Positions 7,337 through 14,838 of a stretch of DNA of 31,122 nt are shown here, in pieces. A program made the position numbers and the translations under genes. Within the stretch, counting starts at the first letter, position 1. Each line of letters starts with the position of its first letter. Under the pieces are notes generated by a model. That model was not told the origin of the DNA and ran no database searches. It was given only the letters and a program-made list of their open reading frames with translations. The DNA comes from CAYLZN01 sp964387935. GTDB taxonomy: Bacteria; Acidobacteriota; Vicinamibacteria; Vicinamibacterales; JAFNAJ01. The stretch spans positions 1 through 31,122 of the forward strand of contig CAYLZN010000023.1 in assembly GCA_964387935.1 (NCBI GenBank), written 5' to 3'.

Positions 7337-7351
7337 AACGAACGTTCGGTT
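7337..7351. promoter_or_regulatory. Palindromic operator-like site 2
   Basis: The 15-mer AACGAACGTTCGGTT contains the perfect palindrome CGAACGTTCG. It lies 79 bp from site 1 and differs from it at a single base. Recurrence in one divergent promoter region is the main argument for a protein-binding site. Confidence 0.55.
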
Positions 7352-7467
7352 TGTTGTTGTTGGCACGACTCGACGCGGTACTCCGGGCAACTTCACGGTC
7401 ACGCGCCCGCCGAGCGCGTCGCCGCAAGACGCCCCGCCTCATTCGGGCGGCTGGCGAGGAGGCACAC

Positions 7468-10266
7468 ATGGGTACGACCCGCACGCGAACCCCCGGCGTT
7501 CGAACTGTCCGCTGGCTCGTTCTGGTTCTGCTGGGACTGCTCCCGCTGGTTCCCGCGGCCGCCGGCGCCCAGGTGGCCGACGCCGTCATCGAGGTGGTGG
7601 TGGTCGACGAGACCAACCAGAACCTGCCTGGGGTGACGGTCACGGCGACGCGGCCGGACACCGGTTTCATGAAGTCCGCGGTGACTGATGAAACAGGGAC
7701 CGCGCGCCTGCTCGCACTCCAGCCGGGGACCTACACCGTGAAGATCGAGCTGCAGGGGTTCACGACGGTCGACCAGGCCGGCGTCACCTTGCGCGTTGGG
7801 CAGACCGCGCGCCTCAATATCACCATGCGCGTGGCCCAGGTCAGCGAGACGGTCAACGTCGTTGCTGAGTCGCCGCTCGTGGACATCTTCAAGACCGACT
7901 CTTCCACCAACATCTCTCCCGAGCAGATCGATGCGCTGCCGGTCAACAACCGCGATTTCCAGCAACTCGCTTTCCTGGCGCCCGGTGTGCAGCGAGAGCG
8001 AGGCACCTACCGATTCATCGGCAACGGCCCGGTGATTGGGGCAGGAGGCAACGCCAGCCAGTCCACGATTCTCGTGGATGGCGTGGATGTGACGGACCCC
8101 ACCCTTGGCCTCGCGCGCGTGCGCTTCTCGCAGGATGCCATCAGCGAGTTCCGCGTCATCGCGAACCGCTTCGATGCCGAGATCGGCGGTTCGGCCGGCG
8201 GCGCCCTGTCGATCGTCACGAGGTCGGGGACGAACGACCTCCGGGGTTCCGCCTTCGCGTTCTTCCGCGACGACGCCCTGCGGGCCAAGGGGAAGTACGA
8301 GTTGCAGAAGAACGACTACGGACGCCAGCAGTATGGCTTCACCGTTGGCGGCCCGATCGTGAAGGACCGCACGCATTTCTTCGGGTCGTTCGAGCAAATC
8401 AACGAAGACGCCATCACGTTGTTCCGGCCGGGCGGCGCCTACGCGAGCCTGGCCGAGGACATCCCGGTTCCGCTCGATCAGTCGCTGATCTTCGCTGGCA
8501 TCGATCACCGCTTCAGCAACGAGCAGAATCTCCGCTCGAAGTTCGTGTACGAACGCGTCCGCCAGAAGAATTTCCGCGTCGGTGGCTTCGCGGACGAGTC
8601 GAGCGGCTTCACGATGGAACGCGACAACTGGAACTTCACGGGCACACACTCGTGGACCCTCGGCAACAGCGCGCTGAACCAGCTCTCGGTCCAAATCGGC
8701 CGGCGGCAGTTCGATGAGCCCAACAATTCGCAGGCGCTGTCGGAGTACTTCACGCTCGGCCAGACCTTGATTACCGGCGCGAACATCACGGGCGAACAGA
8801 CTGACACGGGCGACATCGTCGAGGTCCGCAACACGTATTTCACACGGCTTGGCACCGGCACGTGGGCGCAGGATCTCAAGTTCGGCGGAGCGTGGCTGCA
8901 CGTGAAGGACGTCTGGGACTTCCCGGTGTATCCCCGCGACCTGATGTTCTACCTGGCGGACAGCCGCGCGCTCCCGGTCATCTTCGCGTACGGCGAGGGA
9001 TCGGGGAAGTCCACGATCTCCACCGATCTGATCTCGCTCTTCATTCAGGACGACCTGCGGCCGGCGCCCAACGTGACGATCAACGTCGGGGTGCGCTACG
9101 ACCTCGATACCAACGGGAACAACCCCGACTTCACCAGCCCCCTGATGCCGAACGCCCGCGGGCGCGATACGAACAACTTCCAGCCGCGCGTCGGCGTCTC
9201 CTGGGATCTGACGGGCAGGGGGATGCATGTCGTCCGTGGGGGCGTGGGCCTCTTCACGGGCCGCTTCCTGCTCGTGCCGGCACACGTTGAACTCCAGCAG
9301 AACAGCTATACCGGCCGCGTCCTCCGGCAGCGCTGGAGCAGCCTGCTGTTCGGGAACACTTCGGCCCTGCTGGATCCGAACAACCCGAAGACCACTGGGG
9401 TTCCCTTGAACCCGGACGCAGGTCGCCTGGCGGACACCTACGTCAACCCGACGGCGACTCAGCTCACCGGAGGCTATACGTTCAAGCTCGGATCGACGGG
9501 GCTGTTCGCGGACTTCGAGGGCATCTACGTGAAGGGCGACGACGAGATCATCATCCGCGACGTCAACTTCTGTGGCAACGCGCAAGGCTTCGGCTGCCGC
9601 CTCAACACGACGAGAGGACAGATCAACGCCTACACCAACGAAGGGCGCTCGGAGTACAAGGCCTTCGTCGCAAGCGTGAACGGCACGATCCGTGGCGGAC
9701 ACGTCGTGACGGCGTCGTGGACGGTGGCCGACAAGAAGAACATCAACGACGACTTCAGTCCGGCGCTGACGGACTACCCCAACGACCCGGCCGATATCGA
9801 AGCGGAGTGGGGCCGAAGCCGCGCCGACGAGCGCTACCGGTTCGTGGCGTCTGCCGTGCTCCGGATGCCCCTGAGCTTCACCGTGTCGCCAGTCTTCGAG
9901 TACGGATCAGGCCAGCCATGGAACCGGCGACGTGGAAACGACTTCAACGGGGACGGCAAGAACTCGGACCGCCTCCCCGGCGTATCACGTTTCTCGGAAG
10001 ACGGACCGAATTTCGCCTCGGTCAACCTCCGCGTCGCCTACCGCCTGCCGCTCGGGGAGCGGAGAGGTCTCGATTTCATCGCGGAGGCCTTCAACCTGTT
10101 CAATCGTGACAACGAGGACGTCAACTCGATCGTCAGCAATGAGTTCCTGAGCGGACCCACGCTGGCCAACCCGGCGGCGGCACTGGTGCCCAATCCGCGC
10201 TACAAGCAGTACCTGGCCACGCTGCCGCCGTTCGAGATGCAGATCGGCGTGCGCTTCGCGTTCTAG
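7468..10266 (+). CDS. TonB-dependent receptor with carboxypeptidase-regulatory-like N-terminal domain (Oar-like)
   Basis: Predicted outer-membrane protein of 932 residues. A signal peptide (about 1-34, ending AAAGAQ) precedes a CarboxypepD_reg-like beta-sandwich (about 38-122: VVDETNQNLPGVTVTATRP, then GTARLLALQPGTYTV). A plug-like region follows (about 140-250: LPVNNRDFQQLAFLAPGVQ, then STILVDGVDVTD), and then a long beta-barrel ending in phenylalanine (IGVRFAF), the usual terminal residue for BAM-inserted barrels. Such proteins are abundant in Acidobacteriota and Bacteroidota, but the ligand is unknown. The ATG at 7468 was chosen because GAGGAGG precedes it and a signal peptide follows; the open frame extends 335 codons further upstream through the divergent gene. 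Its neighbours suggest a hydrophobic or ester ligand. Confidence 0.9.
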   Translation: MGTTRTRTPGVRTVRWLVLVLLGLLPLVPAAAGAQVADAVIEVVVVDETNQNLPGVTVTATRPDTGFMKSAVTDETGTARLLALQPGTYTVKIELQGFTTVDQAGVTLRVGQTARLNITMRVAQVSETVNVVAESPLVDIFKTDSSTNISPEQIDALPVNNRDFQQLAFLAPGVQRERGTYRFIGNGPVIGAGGNASQSTILVDGVDVTDPTLGLARVRFSQDAISEFRVIANRFDAEIGGSAGGALSIVTRSGTNDLRGSAFAFFRDDALRAKGKYELQKNDYGRQQYGFTVGGPIVKDRTHFFGSFEQINEDAITLFRPGGAYASLAEDIPVPLDQSLIFAGIDHRFSNEQNLRSKFVYERVRQKNFRVGGFADESSGFTMERDNWNFTGTHSWTLGNSALNQLSVQIGRRQFDEPNNSQALSEYFTLGQTLITGANITGEQTDTGDIVEVRNTYFTRLGTGTWAQDLKFGGAWLHVKDVWDFPVYPRDLMFYLADSRALPVIFAYGEGSGKSTISTDLISLFIQDDLRPAPNVTINVGVRYDLDTNGNNPDFTSPLMPNARGRDTNNFQPRVGVSWDLTGRGMHVVRGGVGLFTGRFLLVPAHVELQQNSYTGRVLRQRWSSLLFGNTSALLDPNNPKTTGVPLNPDAGRLADTYVNPTATQLTGGYTFKLGSTGLFADFEGIYVKGDDEIIIRDVNFCGNAQGFGCRLNTTRGQINAYTNEGRSEYKAFVASVNGTIRGGHVVTASWTVADKKNINDDFSPALTDYPNDPADIEAEWGRSRADERYRFVASAVLRMPLSFTVSPVFEYGSGQPWNRRRGNDFNGDGKNSDRLPGVSRFSEDGPNFASVNLRVAYRLPLGERRGLDFIAEAFNLFNRDNEDVNSIVSNEFLSGPTLANPAAALVPNPRYKQYLATLPPFEMQIGVRFAF

Positions 10267-10299
10267 GACCAGTGCCCGGGCACCCAACCTGCGCACGGG

Positions 10300-10341
10300 C
10301 AACTGGGAACTGGCAACTGGCAACTGGGAACTGGTAACTGA
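10300..10341 (+). repeat. GAACTGG heptamer array E
   Basis: Six contiguous 7-bp units: CAACTGG, GAACTGG, CAACTGG, CAACTGG, GAACTGG, TAACTGA. It lies in the 88-bp gap between the receptor gene and the SDR gene, 33 nt after the receptor stop. Confidence 0.92.
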
Positions 10342-10354
10342 ACACGGCACTGCC

Positions 10355-11134
10355 ATGAATGCAGCACTGAAAACCAAGATCGTCATCGTCACCGGCGCCT
10401 CGGCCGGCATCGGCCGCGCCACCGCGCTCGCCTTCGCCGAGCACGGCGCGACGGTGGCCGCGTGGGACGTCAACGATGCGGCCGGAGAGGCCGTGGTCGC
10501 TGACCTGAAGAAGACGGGCGGCGACGGCGCGTTCTGGAAGGTGAACGTCGCCGACCGCGCCGCCGTCGATGCCGCAGTTGCCGACGTTGTCTCCCGCTGG
10601 GGGCGCGTCGACGTGCTGGTCAACAACGCCGGCATCGTCCGCGACGCGCAGATGGTGAAGTGGAAGGACGGCGAGATCGCGTCGATCATGACCGACGAAC
10701 TCTTCGACGCGGTGATCGACGTCAACCTGAAGGGCGTGTTCTACTGCGCCCGCGCCGTCGTGCCACACATGATCCGCCAGGGTGGCGGCGTGATCCTGAA
10801 CGCCTCGTCGGTCGTCGGCCTCTACGGCAACTTCGGCCAGACCAACTACGCGGCCACCAAGGCGGCCGTCATCAACATGACCCACACCTGGGCGCGCGAA
10901 CTGGGGCGGTACAAGATCCGCGTCAACGCCGTCGCTCCAGGGTTCATCGGCACCGAGATCCTCAAGGCGATGCCGCAGAAGGTGCTCGACTCGATGGTGG
11001 GACACACGCCGCTGGGCCGCATGGGCGAGCCGCGCGACATCGCGAACGCCTACGTGTGGCTCGCGTCGGACCACGCCGCGTTCGTCCATGGCGCCACGCT
11101 CTCGGTGGACGGCGGACTGGTGGTGGGAACGTAG
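10355..11134 (+). CDS. SDR-family oxidoreductase (FabG-like 3-oxoacyl reductase/3-hydroxyacyl dehydrogenase)
   Basis: Classical short-chain dehydrogenase of 259 residues. Visible are TGASAGIG (13-20) for dinucleotide binding, NNAG (90-93), Asn124 in DVNLKG, Ser152 in NASSVVG, and the Tyr165/Lys169 pair in NYAATK. The C-terminal SVDGG is also present. Asp38 at the end of the second beta strand (AAWDVN) suggests NAD(H) rather than NADP(H). FabG-like members interconvert 3-oxoacyl and 3-hydroxyacyl thioesters, which suits the neighbouring KAS III-like, acyl-CoA ligase and thiolase genes. The KAS III-like gene starts 2 nt after its stop, so the two are probably cotranscribed and translationally coupled. 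The exact substrate is not determined. Confidence 0.92.
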   Translation: MNAALKTKIVIVTGASAGIGRATALAFAEHGATVAAWDVNDAAGEAVVADLKKTGGDGAFWKVNVADRAAVDAAVADVVSRWGRVDVLVNNAGIVRDAQMVKWKDGEIASIMTDELFDAVIDVNLKGVFYCARAVVPHMIRQGGGVILNASSVVGLYGNFGQTNYAATKAAVINMTHTWARELGRYKIRVNAVAPGFIGTEILKAMPQKVLDSMVGHTPLGRMGEPRDIANAYVWLASDHAAFVHGATLSVDGGLVVGT

Positions 11135-11136
11135 CC

Positions 11137-12129
11137 ATGTCCACCTTCGCCCGTCTGGTTTCCACCGGGCGATACCTGCCCGAGATCGAGGTGAGCAATC
11201 CCGCGCTGCACGAGCGTTTCCGCGCCGCGCTGCCGGAGTTCATCGCGAAGATGGAGGAGTCCTCCGGCATTCGTCGCCGCTGGTACGCGCCGGAGTCGTT
11301 CAGCACGTCGGACGTGGCGCTCCCGGCCGCGAAGCAGGCCATCGAACGTGCAGGGCTCGCCCCGACCGACATCGACCTCATCATCATCGGGACCGACTCG
11401 CCCGACTACATCACGCCAGCGACGTCGACGGTGCTGCAGCACAAGCTCGGCGCGAGCAACGCCGGCACGTTCGACGTGGGATGCGCGTGCGCATCGTTTC
11501 CGACCGGCATTGCGTCCGCGGCGGGCATCATGGCTACCAACGCGGCCATCAAGAATGTGCTGGTCGTCGGCGTGTATCTGATGCACAAGCTCGCCGCGGC
11601 GAACGACCCGATGATCTTCTTCTACGGCGATGGCGCTGGCGCGGCGATCCTCCAGCCGGCCTCTGAACCCGGGTACCTCGGCGCGGCGTTTCAGGCCGAC
11701 GGCGCCTACCACGCACACTGGGGCATCTACTCGGGGGGCACCGCCGAACCGGCGACCGAAGAGTCGGTCAAAGGTGGCCGCACCCAGGTTCGGATGCTCC
11801 AGCGCTACCCGCCGGAGATCAACCACGAGGGCTGGCCGCGGCTGGTGCGCAAGCTGGCGAAGAACCTCGGGTTCGCCGTCTCGGACATCGACTTCGTCAT
11901 CTTCACGCAGGTGCGCAGGCCGAGCATCGACCTCGTGATGAACGACCTCGGCCTGCCGATGGCGCGCACGCACACCGTGATGGAGGAGTGGGGGTACACC
12001 GGCTCGGCCTGCATCCCGATGGCGCTCGACGATGCGCGGGAGAAGAAGTTGATTCGGCCGGGCAGCCTGGTCGTGCTCGTCGGGTCTGGCGTGGGCTACA
12101 ACCAGGCCGCGGTGGCGATGCGAATGTAA
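11137..12129 (+). CDS. KAS III-like thiolase-fold protein lacking the condensing His and Asn
   Basis: Protein of 330 residues that aligns end to end with 3-oxoacyl-ACP synthase III (FabH), including STGRYLPE, GIRRRWYA and YGDGAGAAIL. Reactive Cys118 is kept (FDVGCACASF). The FabH segment PHQAN aligns with FTQVR (Thr257 for the catalytic His), and HGNT aligns with WGYT (Tyr287 for the catalytic Asn). With Cys alone it may transfer or hydrolyse an acyl group, or partner another thiolase-fold protein, instead of performing decarboxylative condensation. The alignment is by eye against remembered FabH. It lies 2 nt after the SDR and upstream of an acyl-CoA ligase. A GCGTACG array begins 4 nt after the stop. 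Confidence 0.88.
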   Translation: MSTFARLVSTGRYLPEIEVSNPALHERFRAALPEFIAKMEESSGIRRRWYAPESFSTSDVALPAAKQAIERAGLAPTDIDLIIIGTDSPDYITPATSTVLQHKLGASNAGTFDVGCACASFPTGIASAAGIMATNAAIKNVLVVGVYLMHKLAAANDPMIFFYGDGAGAAILQPASEPGYLGAAFQADGAYHAHWGIYSGGTAEPATEESVKGGRTQVRMLQRYPPEINHEGWPRLVRKLAKNLGFAVSDIDFVIFTQVRRPSIDLVMNDLGLPMARTHTVMEEWGYTGSACIPMALDDAREKKLIRPGSLVVLVGSGVGYNQAAVAMRM

Positions 12130-12133
12130 GAGG

Positions 12134-12195
12134 GCGTACGGCGTACGGCGTACGACGTACGGCGGCGTACGGCCCTGGACGACGAGGGGCGTACG
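12134..12195 (+). repeat. GCGTACG heptamer array F
   Basis: Three GCGTACG units and one ACGTACG are contiguous at 12134-12161. A GCG spacer and another GCGTACG (12165-12171) follow, plus an isolated unit at 12189-12195. The layout repeats that of the array at 3321-3358. It starts 4 nt after the stop of the KAS III-like gene. Confidence 0.9.
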
Positions 12196-12300
12196 GCGGC
12201 GCACGGGCAGGACCCGGCGTCCGGTGGGAGGCACGGCAGGCGCAGGGCGGGAGGCGGGTATGATTCACGGCGACATCCTGGGCGAGCGGGCCCGCCTGAC

Positions 12301-12400
12301 NNNNNNNNNNNNNNNNNNNNNNNNNNNNNNNNNNNNNNNNNNNNNNNNNNNNNNNNNNNNNNNNNNNNNNNNNNNNNNNNNNNNNNNNNNNNNNNNNNNN
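12301..12400. other. 100-N assembly gap with 55-bp duplicated flanks
   Basis: Exactly 100 Ns. The 55 bp before the gap (12246-12300) are identical to the 55 bp after it (12401-12455), including the ligase start codon (12260 and 12415). Two contigs sharing one 55-mer were evidently joined with a fixed-length gap instead of being merged. Removing 155 bp restores one continuous sequence. Confidence 0.9.
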
Positions 12401-12414
12401 GGCGGGAGGCGGGT

Positions 12415-13989
12415 ATGATTCACGGCGACATCCTGGGCGAGCGGGCCCGCCTGACGCCGGGCAAGGCGGCGGTCGTGGACGTGGCGACGGACGCCAGGCT
12501 GACCTACGCCGATCTCGATGCGCGCGCCACGGCCTGCGCGCGGCTCCAGCGTGAGGTGCTCGGCCTGCGCAAGGGCGACCGCATCGGCCTGCTCGCCTCG
12601 AACCGCCTCGAGTTCCTCGACATCTTCTTCTCCGCCGGCAAGAGCGGCATCGTCCTCGTCCCCATGGGTACCCGCCTGACCGCGCGTGAGCTCGCGCACA
12701 TCGTGTCGGACTCGGGGCTGCGGGCGTTCGTCTACGGCAGGGATTTCGTGGAGACCGTGCGCGAGTTGCGGGGACTCGTCGAGGTGGAGCGATGGGTCGC
12801 GCTCGACGGGCCGGCGGCACCCGGCGACGTGGCGTACACGGACCTGCTCGCGCGGGTGCCCGAAGGGCCGTGGACGCACGAGCCATGCCGCTCCGAGGAC
12901 CTGTACGCGCTGCTCTATACCAGCGGCACCACGGGCCGGCCGAAGGGCGTGATGGTGCCGCATCGGATGGTGTCCTGGAACGGCTACAACACGGTGACCT
13001 GCTGGCAGCTCCGCGACGACGATGTGAGCCCGATCTTCACGCCGCTGTATCATGCCGGTGCCCTGGGGGCATTCCTCACGCCGATGGTCGCGATCGGCGG
13101 GACGATCATCCTGCACCCGGGCTTCGACACGACCGAGGTGTGGCGCACGATCGTTCAGGAGAAGTGCACCGTGGTCCTCGGCGTGCCGACGATCTGGAAG
13201 ATGCTGCTCGAGGCGCCGGAGTTCGCGACCGCCGACACGTCGCATGTCCGCTGGTTCATCAGCGGCGGCGCGCCGCTGCCCGAGTACATCGCCGAGGCGT
13301 TCCAGCAGCGCGGGATCGTGTTCAAGCAGGGATACGGTCTCACCGAGGTTGGCGTGAACTGCTTTTCGATGACCGTCGAGGAATCGATCCGCAAACGCGG
13401 GTCGATCGGCAAGCCGCTGATGATGACCGAGGCGCGACTGGTGGACGAACAGAGCCGTGAGGTCGCGACGGGCGAGGTGGGCGAGCTGTGGCTCCGCGGC
13501 CCGCACGTGAGCCTGGGCTACTGGAACAACCCCGAGGCGACGGCCGCCGCCCTCGATGTCGAGGGGTGGTTCCACACGGGTGATCTCGCGCGCCGCGATG
13601 CGGACGGGTTCTTCTACATTGCGGGCCGTCGCAAGGACATGTTCATCAGCGGCGGCGTCAACGTGTACCCGGCCGAGATCGAAGGCGAACTCCTGCTGCA
13701 TCCTGGCGTCGCGGACGCCGCCGTGATCGGCGTGCCGCATGACACGTGGGGCGAGGTGGGGATCGCGTTCGTCGTCGGACGAGGCGGCACGGCGCCAACG
13801 CCCGGGGAGTTGTCGGCCCACCTGACCAGCCGATTGGCGCGGTACAAGCTGCCGAAAGCCTTCGTCGCAATCGACGCGCTGCCGCGCACGGCCTACGGCA
13901 AGGTGCAGAAGAACGTGCTCGCGGAGCGGTACGCCGCCATGCGGCAGCCTGGCGGCCCGCCCGCTCCGGACTCCGGAGGCGAGGCGTGA
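12415..13989 (+). CDS. AMP-dependent acyl-CoA synthetase/ligase
   Basis: Adenylate-forming ligase of 524 residues that converts a carboxylic acid, ATP and CoA to acyl-CoA, AMP and PPi. Motifs in order: P-loop YTSGTTGRPKGV (168-179), GYGLTE (306-311), GEVGELWLRGP, GWFHTGD (384-390) with the hinge-region aspartate, GRRKDMFISGG, and catalytic Lys496 in YGKVQKN. No signal peptide is present. The length suits medium- or long-chain fatty-acid or aryl-CoA ligases; the substrate is unknown. A partial duplicate of the first codons lies before the assembly gap at 12260-12300 and is an artefact. The stop overlaps the GTG start of the next gene by 4 nt (GTGA), showing tight operon organisation. Confidence 0.95.
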   Translation: MIHGDILGERARLTPGKAAVVDVATDARLTYADLDARATACARLQREVLGLRKGDRIGLLASNRLEFLDIFFSAGKSGIVLVPMGTRLTARELAHIVSDSGLRAFVYGRDFVETVRELRGLVEVERWVALDGPAAPGDVAYTDLLARVPEGPWTHEPCRSEDLYALLYTSGTTGRPKGVMVPHRMVSWNGYNTVTCWQLRDDDVSPIFTPLYHAGALGAFLTPMVAIGGTIILHPGFDTTEVWRTIVQEKCTVVLGVPTIWKMLLEAPEFATADTSHVRWFISGGAPLPEYIAEAFQQRGIVFKQGYGLTEVGVNCFSMTVEESIRKRGSIGKPLMMTEARLVDEQSREVATGEVGELWLRGPHVSLGYWNNPEATAAALDVEGWFHTGDLARRDADGFFYIAGRRKDMFISGGVNVYPAEIEGELLLHPGVADAAVIGVPHDTWGEVGIAFVVGRGGTAPTPGELSAHLTSRLARYKLPKAFVAIDALPRTAYGKVQKNVLAERYAAMRQPGGPPAPDSGGEA

Positions 13990-14828
13990 CCACCGTCGCG
14001 CCGCTGGCCCACGACGTGGCGGGCGACGGACCGCCGTTGCTGCTGCTCAACGGCGGGCTGATGAGCCTGCGCGCGTGGGATCCGGTGGCGTCGCGGCTGC
14101 AGGCCCGATTCACCGTCGTGCGATGCGACCTGCGCGGCCAGTTGCTGTCGCCGGGTACGCCGCCGGCCACGCTCGCCGGCCATGCGGACGATGTGGGCGC
14201 CCTCCTCGACCACCTGGGCCTCGGGCGTGTGCACGTCGCAGGCGCGTCGTTCGGCGCACTCGTGGGACTCACGTTTGCTGCGCAACACCTCGAGCGCGTC
14301 ACGACCCTGACGGCCATGGTCGCCACCGATCAGATCACGCCAGAGATGGGTGGCGGCGGACGGGCGCTTGCCGACGCCTGCCGGCTCGCGGCCGAGGGAG
14401 GTGATGGCGGGCGCGTCTTCGATCTGATTGAGCAGGGGACGTTCTCGCCAGAGTACCGACGGGCGCATGCCGACCAGTTGAAGGCGCGGCGGCAGGCGAT
14501 CAGCCTGCTGCCGTCCACGTGGTACAGCGGACTCGTCGCCCTGCTCGGCACGCTCGACGGCCTGGACCTGCGCCCCCTGCTGCCGCGGATCACGTGCCCG
14601 ACGCTCGTGCTCGCCGCGGGGCGGGACGAGACGTTTCCACTCATGCACTCGCAACGCCTGGCCCGTGCGCTGCCCGATGCGCATCTGCGTATCATCCCCG
14701 AGGCGGCGCACGGCGTCGTCCTCGAAGAACCGGACGTGGTTGTGGAGTCCATCATCGAGTTCATCGAGGCCGCGGGTGCCGGCCCGGCCCCGAGCCTTGA
14801 GCCCCGAGCCTTGAGCCCCGAGCCCTGA
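13986..14828 (+). CDS. Alpha/beta-fold hydrolase with a repeat-encoded C-terminal tail
   Basis: Alpha/beta hydrolase of 280 residues. Nucleophile Ser88 is in GASFGA, acid Asp214 in AGRDETFPL, and base His242 in AAHGVVLEEP. The GTG start at 13986 overlaps the ligase stop by 4 nt and has GGAGG about 6 nt upstream. No signal peptide is seen. The family includes esterases, lactonases and thioesterases; the operon suggests release of an acid or turnover of an acyl intermediate. The last dozen residues (about 269-280, SLEPRALSPEP) and the TGA stop are encoded inside a GAGCCCT-type heptamer array. The ancestral C-terminus was probably altered by this repeat. Confidence 0.87.
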   Translation: MTTVAPLAHDVAGDGPPLLLLNGGLMSLRAWDPVASRLQARFTVVRCDLRGQLLSPGTPPATLAGHADDVGALLDHLGLGRVHVAGASFGALVGLTFAAQHLERVTTLTAMVATDQITPEMGGGGRALADACRLAAEGGDGGRVFDLIEQGTFSPEYRRAHADQLKARRQAISLLPSTWYSGLVALLGTLDGLDLRPLLPRITCPTLVLAAGRDETFPLMHSQRLARALPDAHLRIIPEAAHGVVLEEPDVVVESIIEFIEAAGAGPAPSLEPRALSPEP

Positions 14829-14833
14829 GCCTG
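14792..14833 (+). repeat. GAGCCCT heptamer array G, overlapping a gene end
   Basis: Six contiguous 7-bp units: GAGCCTT, GAGCCCC, GAGCCTT, GAGCCCC, GAGCCCT, GAGCCTG. They encode the tail and stop of the upstream hydrolase and fill most of the short gap before the next start codon at 14839. Confidence 0.92.
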
Positions 14834-14838
14834 TTCCT

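Noticed and set aside
7399..9702. 767-codon minus-strand open frame opposite the receptor gene
   Set aside because: Antisense shadow of the TonB-type receptor; composition biased to R, V, H and D with no motifs.
12260..12300. Separate truncated copy of the acyl-CoA ligase start
   Set aside because: It lies inside the 55-bp segment duplicated by scaffolding around the N gap; it is an artefact, not a pseudogene.
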